14,361 nucleotides of DNA from Phycisphaerae bacterium (GCA_029260155.1 JAJDDU010000065.1:1-14361); one strand, 5' to 3'. Shown: positions 1 through 6,681, counted from the stretch's first letter. Translations and numbers: made by a program. Notes: a model not told the origin generated them from the letters alone.

Positions 1-2
1 CT

Positions 3-738
3 CAACCGCCTCGGCCTCACGCTACCCCAGCGTTTGCGTCGAATCGACAAGGTCACCCAAATGTAGTCACGACTTCTACCCCAAAACGGCCATGGCGCTA
101 TCCTCCGGGCCGTTCAAACTCCGTAACTGTTCAACTTGGGGTAGCGCAAGGGTGTGCGTATTTCGACGGCGATCGCGACGGCGACGTCGACTGGGTCGAT
201 CATGGGCTGTTCCAGATCGCCGAGGGCGGCTGCGCGGTGACTATCTTGCAGAATCCTGCTGACCAGGAGGTATGCGCGGGCGACAGCGTGGTCTTCGAGG
301 TTCTGGGGGGCGGCGTTTACTGAGCTATCAGTGGCGTCAGGACGGCGAGGAAATCGACGGCGCTACCGAGGCCACACTTGTCATCGATGAGGCGGACGCC
401 GGCGACGCGGGGTCTTACGATTGTCTGGTGACATCGGTGTGCGACGGAGAGGCTTCGTCGAACGCTGCGGTGTTCGTGGTCTTCGTCCGGCGGTGATCAC
501 GTCACAGCCTGAAGGGGCGACTTTGTGTGAAGGCGAGAGCCATTTCATGCTCATCACTTCCGAGGGCTCGTCCCATTTTCAGTGGTTCAGAGACGGGAAC
601 CCGATCGACGGTGCGACGCAGGCCTTCTTTGCGATCGCCGGTGCTTCGGCGCAGGATGCCGGCGCGTATCACGTATTCGCGAGCAACTCGTGCAATGATG
701 ATACTTCGAAAATCGCGGTGGTAGAGGTCATCGATTGT
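3..738 (+). pseudogene. Frameshifted 3' part of a secreted EF-hand/Ig-like domain protein
   Basis: Three frames must be joined to read one protein. Frame 3 is open from the window edge to a TGA at 321 and encodes a dockerin-like EF-hand (FDGDRDGDVDWVDHGLF, bases 162-212), then the start of an Ig-like domain (QNPADQEVCAGDSVVFEV). Frame 2 continues it (YQWRQDGEEIDGATEATLVI) to a TGA at 494-496. Frame 1 then carries a second Ig domain (SQPEGATLCEGES ... FQWFRDGNPIDGATQ) up to VIDC at 738. Both breaks are equivalent to one lost base, the first at or near the G6 run at 305-310, the second near 487-495. The domain order and the final residues resemble the tail of the subtilisin at 10143-13253, which ends ISCD-stop. 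Here no stop follows; frame 1 runs on to 1083 antisense to the next gene. The N-terminus lies outside the window. A decayed gene or assembly indels are both possible. Confidence 0.72.
20..146. repeat. Inverted-repeat cluster (CTACCCCA / TGGGGTAG)
   Basis: CGCTACCCCA at 20-29 is the exact reverse complement of TGGGGTAGCG at 137-146. A second left arm, CTACCCCAA at 76-84, is the exact complement of TTGGGGTAG at 136-144, and the inner AACGGCC at 85-91 pairs with GGCCGTT at 108-114. The right arm could therefore pair with either left arm. The segment lies just upstream of the EF-hand coding part of the broken gene, and frame 3 stays open through it but encodes nothing I recognise. It could be a palindromic interspersed element or a small inserted sequence. 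No convincing target-site duplication was found at the outer ends. Confidence 0.5.
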
Positions 739-771
739 GGGGCACCGCAGGATCGACGGTGCGCGGACCCG

Positions 772-1221
772 TTAGTCGGCCGTCGACCGCTCCGTGAGGA
801 GCGTAAATGCTGGAACAACGAACATGCCCGCACCGAGCGTGTAGACCGTCCACGAGAAATCGCCGGTCCAGGGATCAATCGTTGCCCGACCAAGCTCCAA
901 GGTGACCAGCAGTGCTGCGGCGATGGCACAAACGACGGGAACGATCAGGATATTGCTGTAGAACCCGGCCGTGCGTTCAACGATACGCAGGGTCATCCAG
1001 CCGAACAAGCCTGCGAGCAACATGAACGCTCCAGGTCCTCGCCCAATAGATCGGAGTGTATACCCATACTGAAAGGCCGATGACCTGATCCACGATTGGG
1101 CCAGCCACATGGTCGCGAAATAGGCCAGCCCCATCAGCAGCCCGGCACAAGAACCATAGAGAATCGCTCTTGGCAGCCCGCCCAGCGGCGTCGATTCGTG
1201 ATGGTCTTGGTCCGTGCCCAT
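772..1221 (-). CDS. Small four-helix membrane protein, function unknown
   Basis: The protein is 149 aa from the ATG at 1219-1221 (MGTDQDHHES). It has a hydrophilic N-terminus and four hydrophobic segments at about residues 17-41, 64-80, 91-110 and 122-143, with a short polar tail. No catalytic motif was recognised. The frame extends upstream to an ATG at 1287, but that start lies inside an apparent dispersed repeat and would add 22 polar residues, so I prefer the inner ATG. Its ribosome-binding site is weak (AAGGG about 11 nt upstream). It follows the flotillin gene on the same strand after about 100 bp, so it may be a third member of the NfeD-flotillin operon. That link rests on position only. 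Its 3' end faces the broken Ig-domain gene. Confidence 0.7.
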   Translation of the reverse strand: MGTDQDHHESTPLGGLPRAILYGSCAGLLMGLAYFATMWLAQSWIRSSAFQYGYTLRSIGRGPGAFMLLAGLFGWMTLRIVERTAGFYSNILIVPVVCAIAAALLVTLELGRATIDPWTGDFSWTVYTLGAGMFVVPAFTLLTERSTAD

Positions 1222-1280
1222 GCTGCGATGGCCCTTGGGGAACTCGAACGGTCTGTCGATTCGTGTCCCCCCCCTGCGAT

Positions 1281-1312
1281 CCGGCAAGATCCCTCGCTAC
1301 GCTCGGGATGAC
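1281..1312. repeat. Dispersed-repeat-like sequence between flotillin and membrane-protein genes
   Basis: The sequence around GATCCCTCGCTACGCTCGGG is a quasi-palindrome: an ATCCC arm faces GGGAT across a GC-rich core. From memory, close variants (GTCATCCCGAGCGTAGCGAGGGATCT) recur between genes in many soil and planctomycete genomes, and spurious ORFs over them often read HPERSEGS, as one antisense frame does here. It follows the flotillin stop and contains the upstream alternative start of the next gene, which argues against that start. A run of nine Cs at 1266-1274 lies beside it. Confidence 0.6.
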
Positions 1313-1320
1313 GGTGGGCG

Positions 1321-2664
1321 CTAGGTCGGCACGTCGGCTGCTCGGGGTGCGCCGTCGCCTCTTCTGCCGTTTGTTGCGCCGCCGGCGATGGTCTTGGTGA
1401 GATCTCGCAGGTCGATTCCCAGGACGGATTCGAGTGTGGCCAGCGACTCGGAGAGCATGCGAGCACGGCCTAGGGCTGCGCCGGAGATGGCTGTTCCCTG
1501 GCCGCTGTCGATGACCGTCACGTTGCCGAGGTCGACGTTTTGGATGGTCTTGCTCAGTTCCTGCACGACACCGGGCATCATTTCCGCGAGCATGACTTTG
1601 AGCGCTTCGGGGTGCGCCTGAATGGCCTTTCCGATCTGCTCGATGGCCGTCGCGCGGGCCTTGCCCTCTTCCAAGATGGAGGCTGCGTCACCCTCGGCCT
1701 TCGCCTTGGCGGCTTCGCGCTCGGCGTCGGCCTGTTTGACGGTGGTCGCGAGCAGGCGGGCCTCTTGGGCCTGAGCGGCTGCCTGCTGAGTCTCCGCTTC
1801 GCGCAATTCGGCTTCGCGGGCAAGTTCCGCCTTGCGAATGCGCAGGGCGTTGTCGGACTCGGCGATGGATTTGTCCGCGCCGAGGCGCGCCTGCTCCGCC
1901 CGCTGTCGACTGGCCGACTCCGCCTCTTTGGCTTCTGCGTCACGTTCCGCCCGGGCCTGACGCGCCAGGGCGTCGGCTTCTGCTTCCTTGACGTCGGCCT
2001 CGCTCTTGCGCTGTGCCTCGAACTGCCGGGCGTCGGCGCGGACCTGCGCGGACGCTTTGCGGGCGATCGATTCGAGGTATTGGTCCTCGTCGTGGACGTT
2101 TTGGATGTTGACGCTGTCGATGACCATGCCCAGTTTTCCAAAATCGTCGGTTACCTCGTTCATCACGGTTGCGACGAACTTGTCGCGGTCCTCGACGATC
2201 TCCTCGGGTGTCATCTTGCCGATCACTGCGCGCAGGCCACCCTCGAGTGTCTCGCGGGCTACGCGCTGCAATTCCGTCGACGGCTGACCGAGGAAACGCT
2301 CGATCGCGTTGCCGCGCACGTCCGGCTCGGATGATACTTTCACGTTCGCGACACCAGTGACGGTCACGGGGATCATCCTTCCGCCGCCGGATTGGGCCTT
2401 TACTTCCAAGCCGACCTGCATGTTGCGCAGGCTGACCCGCGAGACTTTCTCGATGATGGGGATGACGAGCGTGCGCCCGCCGATGAGCGTTCGGTATCCT
2501 AGCCCCGCCGATCGCTTACCGCTGATCACCAGCAGTTCACTCGGGTTGCCGACGACCATGATCTTGGCAACCAGCACCGCGATCGCGACGAATATGAAGA
2601 GGATTCCGCCGCCGATCATGACGACGGCCTCGGAGCTAACTTGCGATGTCAGTGTCGTGTTCAT
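1321..2664 (-). CDS. Flotillin-like SPFH/Band 7 membrane scaffold protein
   Basis: The protein is 447 aa with typical flotillin architecture. An N-terminal membrane anchor lies at residues 12-37. The SPFH/PHB domain covers about 40-200 and includes SGKRSAGLGYRTLIGGRTLV and VIDSVNIQNVHD. A long Ala/Glu/Lys/Arg-rich coiled coil covers about 201-340 (KEAEADALARQARAERDAEA), and a C-terminal segment with EALKVMLAEMMPGVVQEL follows. Bacterial flotillins oligomerise at the inner membrane and organise lipid microdomains. A strong AGGAGG (2670-2675) lies 5 nt before the ATG. The start overlaps the 3' end of the NfeD-like gene by 29 nt, so translation is probably coupled. The last 20 residues (NGRRGDGAPRAADVPT) are low-complexity. 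It resembles the YuaG/FloT and YqiK group; no symbol is assigned because orthology cannot be tested here. Confidence 0.93.
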   Translation of the reverse strand: MNTTLTSQVSSEAVVMIGGGILFIFVAIAVLVAKIMVVGNPSELLVISGKRSAGLGYRTLIGGRTLVIPIIEKVSRVSLRNMQVGLEVKAQSGGGRMIPVTVTGVANVKVSSEPDVRGNAIERFLGQPSTELQRVARETLEGGLRAVIGKMTPEEIVEDRDKFVATVMNEVTDDFGKLGMVIDSVNIQNVHDEDQYLESIARKASAQVRADARQFEAQRKSEADVKEAEADALARQARAERDAEAKEAESASRQRAEQARLGADKSIAESDNALRIRKAELAREAELREAETQQAAAQAQEARLLATTVKQADAEREAAKAKAEGDAASILEEGKARATAIEQIGKAIQAHPEALKVMLAEMMPGVVQELSKTIQNVDLGNVTVIDSGQGTAISGAALGRARMLSESLATLESVLGIDLRDLTKTIAGGATNGRRGDGAPRAADVPT

Positions 2665-3349
2665 CGTTGCCTCCTAGCATTGATTCGGTCACAAACTCAT
2701 GTTCCCTTAGCGAAATGACTTCTGCAGTTCCGCTGTGGAGCGCCACAATGGCGACGCTGTCTCCCACGGCGAATCGGTCGTCGCCGCGCTTAGCAGCTGA
2801 TGGGATGAATCGCTCACGGCCGCGCACGTGCAACGCGACTTCGCCCCTGCGGGGCGGCTCTATGGCGATCGTCACGCGGGCGCGTTTGTTGACGTAGTCT
2901 GATCGCGTCACCTGCGTGTTGCCGCTTGAGCGGTGGAGGGCGCGCAGCACCTGATGCGCCACCTGCCCCATCACGACACCGCCGATCACAGACGACGCGA
3001 AGACGCCCGCCGATCCCAACTGCGATGAAAACGTCAGCACGGTGCCGATTAATCCGAAGGCGGCTGCGAAGTACACGACGAACCGCATTGAGAACCAGTC
3101 GGTGAGCGACAGGCCCGCCGCTTCCGTTGCATCGCCCGCGTGTACGTGTCCTTCGACGCCCAACTCGGCATCGGCATCGGCGTCAAAGTCGAAATCTCCG
3201 TCTGCGTCGACATCCGCGTCGCCGCCGAGGAAGGTGGAAATCACCAGCAGGCCGCCGCCTACGATCAGGCATACCACGTAGAGCATTGCCGGCGTCGACA
3301 TTGCCAGCAGGGGTGAGCATTCCCGGATCGATGCAGTCAATGCGAACAT
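2636..3349 (-). CDS. NfeD-like membrane protein with OB-fold domain (flotillin partner)
   Basis: The protein is 237 aa. Hydrophobic segments lie at about residues 21-41, 88-107 and 112-130, followed by a soluble C-terminal OB-fold-like domain at about 147-217 (KRARVTIAIEPPRRGEVALHV ... FAVGDSVAIVALHSGTAEVI). Between the first two membrane segments is a very acidic Asp-alternating stretch (GGDADVDADGDFDFDADA). NfeD/YuaF/YqiJ-type proteins are usually encoded directly before a flotillin, as here, where the two genes overlap by 29 nt. The ATG at 3347-3349 has a GGAG 8 nt upstream. An inner ATG at 3299-3301 has no visible ribosome-binding site, so I keep the longer form. The family assignment rests on topology, the C-terminal domain and the neighbour, not on a catalytic motif. 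Confidence 0.86.
   Translation of the reverse strand: MFALTASIRECSPLLAMSTPAMLYVVCLIVGGGLLVISTFLGGDADVDADGDFDFDADADAELGVEGHVHAGDATEAAGLSLTDWFSMRFVVYFAAAFGLIGTVLTFSSQLGSAGVFASSVIGGVVMGQVAHQVLRALHRSSGNTQVTRSDYVNKRARVTIAIEPPRRGEVALHVRGRERFIPSAAKRGDDRFAVGDSVAIVALHSGTAEVISLREHEFVTESMLGGNDEHDTDIAS
2670..2675 (-). promoter_or_regulatory. Ribosome-binding site of the flotillin gene
   Basis: AGGAGG on the minus strand with a 5-nt spacer to the ATG at 2662-2664. It fixes that start and lies inside the 3' end of the NfeD-like coding sequence, so the overlap of the two genes is real. Confidence 0.85.
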
Positions 3350-3435
3350 GACTCCGTCTCCGCATCAGGGTACTAGGGTCGAACAGACAGGGCGACCACC
3401 TGTATGAAGTCTACACCATGCCCACGCGGCTGCCC

Positions 3436-3465
3436 ATTACAAACGTCCTACCGTTTCGTAATCAA
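3436..3465 (-). promoter_or_regulatory. Candidate sigma-70-type promoter for the NfeD-flotillin operon
   Basis: On the minus strand TTGATT (3465-3460) and TGTAAT (3441-3436) are separated by 18 bp. They match the TTGACA/TATAAT consensus at four and five of six positions. The site is about 85 bp upstream of the NfeD-like ATG, in the only sizeable gap before that gene. This is pattern matching against the E. coli consensus; planctomycete promoters may differ. Confidence 0.4.
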
Positions 3466-3466
3466 C

Positions 3467-3492
3467 CAGCGGAACCCCTCTTGGGGTCGCTG
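3467..3492. other. Strong hairpin between the ASPIC gene and the NfeD-like gene
   Basis: CAGCG (3467-3471) and ACCCC (3474-3478) pair with GGGGT (3483-3487) and CGCTG (3488-3492) around a TCTT loop, with a 2-nt bulge. It lies about 95 nt past the stop of the ASPIC gene and directly upstream of the candidate -35 of the next operon. It could end the ASPIC transcript, but no T-run follows on either strand, so a classical intrinsic terminator is not supported. An operator-like inverted repeat is the alternative. Confidence 0.5.
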
Positions 3493-3577
3493 ATTCCCGT
3501 GTTCCGCCGAAAGGTTCAACCTCTTATCGTCAAGAATGGGGAAATGTATGAATCTGTCATGGCGTGAAAAAGGCCAT

Positions 3578-3597
3578 ATCTGCATTCATCTGCGTCC
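3578..3597. repeat. Two imperfect 10-bp direct repeats (ATCTGCATTC / ATCTGCGTCC)
   Basis: ATCTGCATTC and ATCTGCGTCC are adjacent and match at 8 of 10 positions. They straddle the stop codon of the ASPIC gene at 3586-3588. From memory this resembles a family of short intergenic repeats built on ATCTGCGTTC units. If so, the last three codons of the gene (Gly-Arg-Arg region) derive from the repeat. Confidence 0.4.
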
Positions 3598-6500
3598 GCG
3601 ACGTTCGAGCAGTACGTAGTGGCGGGCGTCTTCCTTCAGGCCGCGGTCGAGCAGGTCGCGGGCGAGGGCTCTTAAAGCGCGGGGCATCGCGTAGTACCAC
3701 CTTCCGCCGAACGCACTTCGACGGTGCGCTTTGATTTTCCCAATGCCGTATGTTGCGGCATCGGTTAGCAGTTGTTCTACGGACACATGGTTGAGATACA
3801 CGACTTGAAGGGCGCCACTTGGATCGACCAGCATGTATGTGGGCGATACGATATCGCCCGGCTTGTGCAGCACGTGGTGCAGAACGGCTTCTACGGCGTT
3901 GGCTGTCGCGGAGGTTGACCGTCCCGGCGGGGGCGGTTCATCCAAGGACAGTACTACGATGTCGATACCTGCGGCGTTGATGCGTCCAACGTTTTCGGTG
4001 AGCTGATTGCGTTCATTAACTGAAGTTGTCGCCGCAACTGACGAGAGTGCCACGAGTTTGGTGCGTCGGGGCGATTGGCCTTCAAAGAGCCTCGTTGTCA
4101 GCGACGGTGGCAAGGGCAAGGGCACGCGGAGCACGACGCGGGCCGCTGACGCGCGCGTCGGGGCCGACACCGGCGACGGGGCTAGCTTGAGCTGTCGAGG
4201 TGGTTCGGCGGTTGGTGCGTCACCCTGCTCGACGCGATATCGTCTATCGATCGCCATGTCCGTCAACGCTTGCATCTGCCCGCCGGGCCAGTGGATGGCG
4301 GCGCTGTCGATGCGTTCTGCGCGGCCGAGTCCGAAGTGCAACCACTTGCTCGATTGTGACAAGTATCCGTCACCGGCTGCGACCGTCCGCAAGATCGTTC
4401 GGTCGCCGGCGCGCACCTCGATCGACGCGCCGATGGCATCGCGGTTGCACGTTTTTCCTCGGAGTTTGAACGCAACGAAGTGATGGTCGTCGGCACCTAC
4501 ATTGCGGAGAAACCGAAGCTGAGGGCCCGTGCGGTTGCGGAACCAGACGTCCAGCCTGCCGTCGCCGTCCCAATCCGAGACCGCGACGGCGCGTCCGTCG
4601 TCGATGAAATCCAGCCCGGTGATGGCTGAGACGTCGGCGAACGATCCGTCGCCCAGGTTGAGGAAGCAGCGATTCCGCTGCCCGCCGCTCCACGATGCCC
4701 CGGAGTCCATCATCTCCGTCATCGCCACCCAGCCATCGATGTATGGCTGCTTCTCGACTCCATCGCCCGAGGCGTGCGACGCGACGTGCCGCCAGAAAAA
4801 GCTGTCCAGCGAGTCCTCGCGATCGCCCGTTTGAAACCCGTTGGGCACGATCAGGTCGTCCAGTGCGTCGTTGTTGATGTCGACGAACTTCGCGCCCCAC
4901 GCCCAGCCGGCAGGTTGGCTGTTCGACAAATGGGTGGCCTCTGTAAACGTGCCGTCGCCGGAATTCACGAACAGCGAATTGCCCATGCTGTGTCGTCGGA
5001 TTTCACTTCGCAACGTGTCCGAACCGTCCCGCATGAACTGCGCCTCACTTGTGACGCGCTGCCCGGCTGGGACGAACATGTTACTGACGTACAAGTCTAG
5101 ATCCCCGTCCAGATCGAAGTCCGACCAGCTCACGCCCATCCCCGCAGCCTGATCTAACGTGTTTGTGTCGGCTGCGACGTCAACGAACTTGCCACCGTCG
5201 TTGCGGTACAGGTTGTTCTTGCCGAAGTCGTTCGCCACGTACAAATCCGGGTCGCCGTCTTGGTCATAGTCTGCCCAGCCGGCCGCGAGACTGAACCGGC
5301 GGTTGTTGGTGTCCAGCCCGACCTTCACGGTCACGTCGGTGAACCCGGCCGGTCCGTCGTTGCGCAAGAGATGATTCGGCGGGCCGTTGTTGGCATCGTG
5401 AAACGGCGTGGGAATGCTCAGGCCATAACGCTGCATCACATAACGGCAGGCGTAGACGTCGAGGTCGCCGTCGAGGTCGTAGTCGGCAGCCGCAAGCGAA
5501 TAGAACGCTGCGTCGCTGACCGCGCGCACGCGGTGTACGGGCGTGAATCGGCCGCTTCCGTCATTGGCACAGAACACGACGGTCGGGCCCAACGCGCACA
5601 GAAGGTCTTGATCGCCGTCGTTGTCGAAATCGACAAGCAGCACGCCCTTCGTATCGTCCAGCCAAGCGACGCCGGCCTCCTCTGCGCGTTCCCGCGCGCT
5701 GCCGTCTGCGTTTTGCACGTAGAGGAGGTTTGGCAGCCCCGTGCCCATCGCGACGTAGAGGTCATCGAGCCCGTCGCCGTTGACGTCACCGACCGCGATA
5801 CCCTGATGGCCCATGTAGTTCAGCTCGCCCATGGCGTCGATCTTGCCGTACCAGTGATCGCCGCCACGGAGCACCTGATTTCGCCAGACGTCCGCGTTGC
5901 CCAGGACGCCTGTGGTGCACTCTGCGAATACGGGAGCGTCGGCCGATGCTTCGGTCAGAGGACCAACGCTGATCGATCGGATCAGCGGGCGCTCGGCGCC
6001 CGTGTTGGTTTTCCAGTTGATCGCACACGATCCATTCTGCTGCACGCATCCTCCATCGCGTCGACCGGAAACCTCAAAGTGCGTGATAGTGCCGAATTGG
6101 TCGTCATCGGACCTACGGATATGGACAATAGTGAACGAGACGTGCACGTCCGCCGCGCCGCGAAATCGCCGGAACAGCGCCTCTAGTCCAATCACCGGAT
6201 CATCGTACGAGGTTGGTATGTCTCGCCGAACATGTCCAATCACCGGGCCATCGTACGACAAGGTGGTTGTCCATGTTGGTATAGCTCGCCGAACATGCAG
6301 GCCTCCAGCGTTCAGGATGTCACCGTGTGTGGCAGGCAGCTTCACCTGTCGGTCGCCGGCGGAGAATAGGGCGTTTATTCGCGGTCCGAGATCGTCGTCT
6401 CCGCCTGCGTAAGCAACAAGCGTATCTCCCAATCGCTCAAGCTGACGTTGAGCATAGGCGGCCAACCGTTCGCTTGGCCAATCGTCTGCCAGCGGGTCGC

Positions 6501-6645
6501 ACAGGGTGACGAGGGTGCTCGCATCCGGTTGCGGCGGATGCTTCCCGAGCGTTTCCTGTTCACGGGCGGAAGCGGCAAACGCGATCACACAGACACCCGC
6601 AACGCCGACGATGCACGGTTTCGCGGCGGTCCCCAGAAGCTTCAT
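3586..6645 (-). CDS. Exported FG-GAP/VCBS-repeat protein with ASPIC-UnbV and thioredoxin-like domains
   Basis: The protein is 1019 aa from the ATG at 6643-6645. A signal peptide is visible (MKLLGTAAKPCIVGVAGVCV, then IAFAASA). Residues about 45-245 form a poorly conserved N-terminal domain. From about 285 to 705 there are seven FG-GAP/VCBS-type Asp loops (GDVNGDGLDDLYV, VDFDNDGDQDLL, ADYDLDGDLDVYA, ADYDQDGDPDLYV, SDFDLDGDLDLYV, VDINNDALDDLIV, SDWDGDGRLDVWF), as in calcium-binding beta-propellers. ASPIC-UnbV follows at about 734-790 (NRDAIGASIEVRAG ... GYLSQSSKWLHFGLG). A thioredoxin-like fold at about 861-965 lacks both active-site Cys, and a short TPR-like end (RWYYAMPRALRALARDLLDR) closes it. 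The frame extends to an ATG at 6693, but those 16 residues come from heptamer repeats. Residues 116-152 hold a tandem duplication. The specific ligand is unknown. Confidence 0.88.
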   Translation of the reverse strand: MKLLGTAAKPCIVGVAGVCVIAFAASAREQETLGKHPPQPDASTLVTLCDPLADDWPSERLAAYAQRQLERLGDTLVAYAGGDDDLGPRINALFSAGDRQVKLPATHGDILNAGGLHVRRAIPTWTTTLSYDGPVIGHVRRDIPTSYDDPVIGLEALFRRFRGAADVHVSFTIVHIRRSDDDQFGTITHFEVSGRRDGGCVQQNGSCAINWKTNTGAERPLIRSISVGPLTEASADAPVFAECTTGVLGNADVWRNQVLRGGDHWYGKIDAMGELNYMGHQGIAVGDVNGDGLDDLYVAMGTGLPNLLYVQNADGSARERAEEAGVAWLDDTKGVLLVDFDNDGDQDLLCALGPTVVFCANDGSGRFTPVHRVRAVSDAAFYSLAAADYDLDGDLDVYACRYVMQRYGLSIPTPFHDANNGPPNHLLRNDGPAGFTDVTVKVGLDTNNRRFSLAAGWADYDQDGDPDLYVANDFGKNNLYRNDGGKFVDVAADTNTLDQAAGMGVSWSDFDLDGDLDLYVSNMFVPAGQRVTSEAQFMRDGSDTLRSEIRRHSMGNSLFVNSGDGTFTEATHLSNSQPAGWAWGAKFVDINNDALDDLIVPNGFQTGDREDSLDSFFWRHVASHASGDGVEKQPYIDGWVAMTEMMDSGASWSGGQRNRCFLNLGDGSFADVSAITGLDFIDDGRAVAVSDWDGDGRLDVWFRNRTGPQLRFLRNVGADDHHFVAFKLRGKTCNRDAIGASIEVRAGDRTILRTVAAGDGYLSQSSKWLHFGLGRAERIDSAAIHWPGGQMQALTDMAIDRRYRVEQGDAPTAEPPRQLKLAPSPVSAPTRASAARVVLRVPLPLPPSLTTRLFEGQSPRRTKLVALSSVAATTSVNERNQLTENVGRINAAGIDIVVLSLDEPPPPGRSTSATANAVEAVLHHVLHKPGDIVSPTYMLVDPSGALQVVYLNHVSVEQLLTDAATYGIGKIKAHRRSAFGGRWYYAMPRALRALARDLLDRGLKEDARHYVLLERRGRR
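6187..6297 (-). repeat. In-frame tandem duplication within the ASPIC protein gene
   Basis: Copy 1 (6187-6234, 48 bp) and copy 2 (6235-6297, 63 bp) are adjacent. Both begin TCCAATCACCGG and end GTATnGCTCGCCGAACATG or a one-to-two base variant, read on the plus strand. Copy 2 carries 15 extra bases. The protein therefore reads HVRRAIPTWTTTLSYDGPVI followed by G, HVRRDIPTSYDDPVIG. Frame is preserved. Confidence 0.85.
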
Positions 6646-6650
6646 TTCCC

Positions 6651-6681
6651 AATCGTCAATCGTCAATCGTCGATCGTCAAT
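6651..6681. repeat. Heptamer tandem repeat (CGTCAAT)n upstream of the ASPIC gene
   Basis: Four contiguous 7-bp units, CGTCAAT, CGTCAAT, CGTCGAT and CGTCAAT, are preceded by a partial unit AAT. The array lies in the 125-bp gap between the divergent ASPIC and RNase D genes. It creates the apparent N-terminal extension DDRRLTIDDWE in the ASPIC frame, which is why the ATG at 6645 is preferred. From memory, ATTGACGATTGACG arrays of this kind are scattered between genes in several bacterial phyla. Confidence 0.8.

Noticed and set aside
20..146. Transposable element with terminal inverted repeats
   Set aside because: The outer 10-bp arms are exact, but no target-site duplication or transposase is present, so only a repeat is reported.
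739..1083. Continuation of the frame-1 ORF beyond the Ig domain
   Set aside because: After VIDC it is antisense to the four-helix membrane protein gene and has no domain character; it is read-through of a lost stop.
1540..2334. Plus-strand ORF of 264 aa opposite the flotillin
   Set aside because: It is a mirror of the Ala/Glu-rich coiled coil, giving an artificial Gly/Leu/Phe-rich sequence.
5260..6186. Long plus-strand ORF (308 aa) opposite the ASPIC gene
   Set aside because: It is antisense to the FG-GAP repeats, shows no recognisable domain, and is explained by codon bias of the GC-rich real gene.
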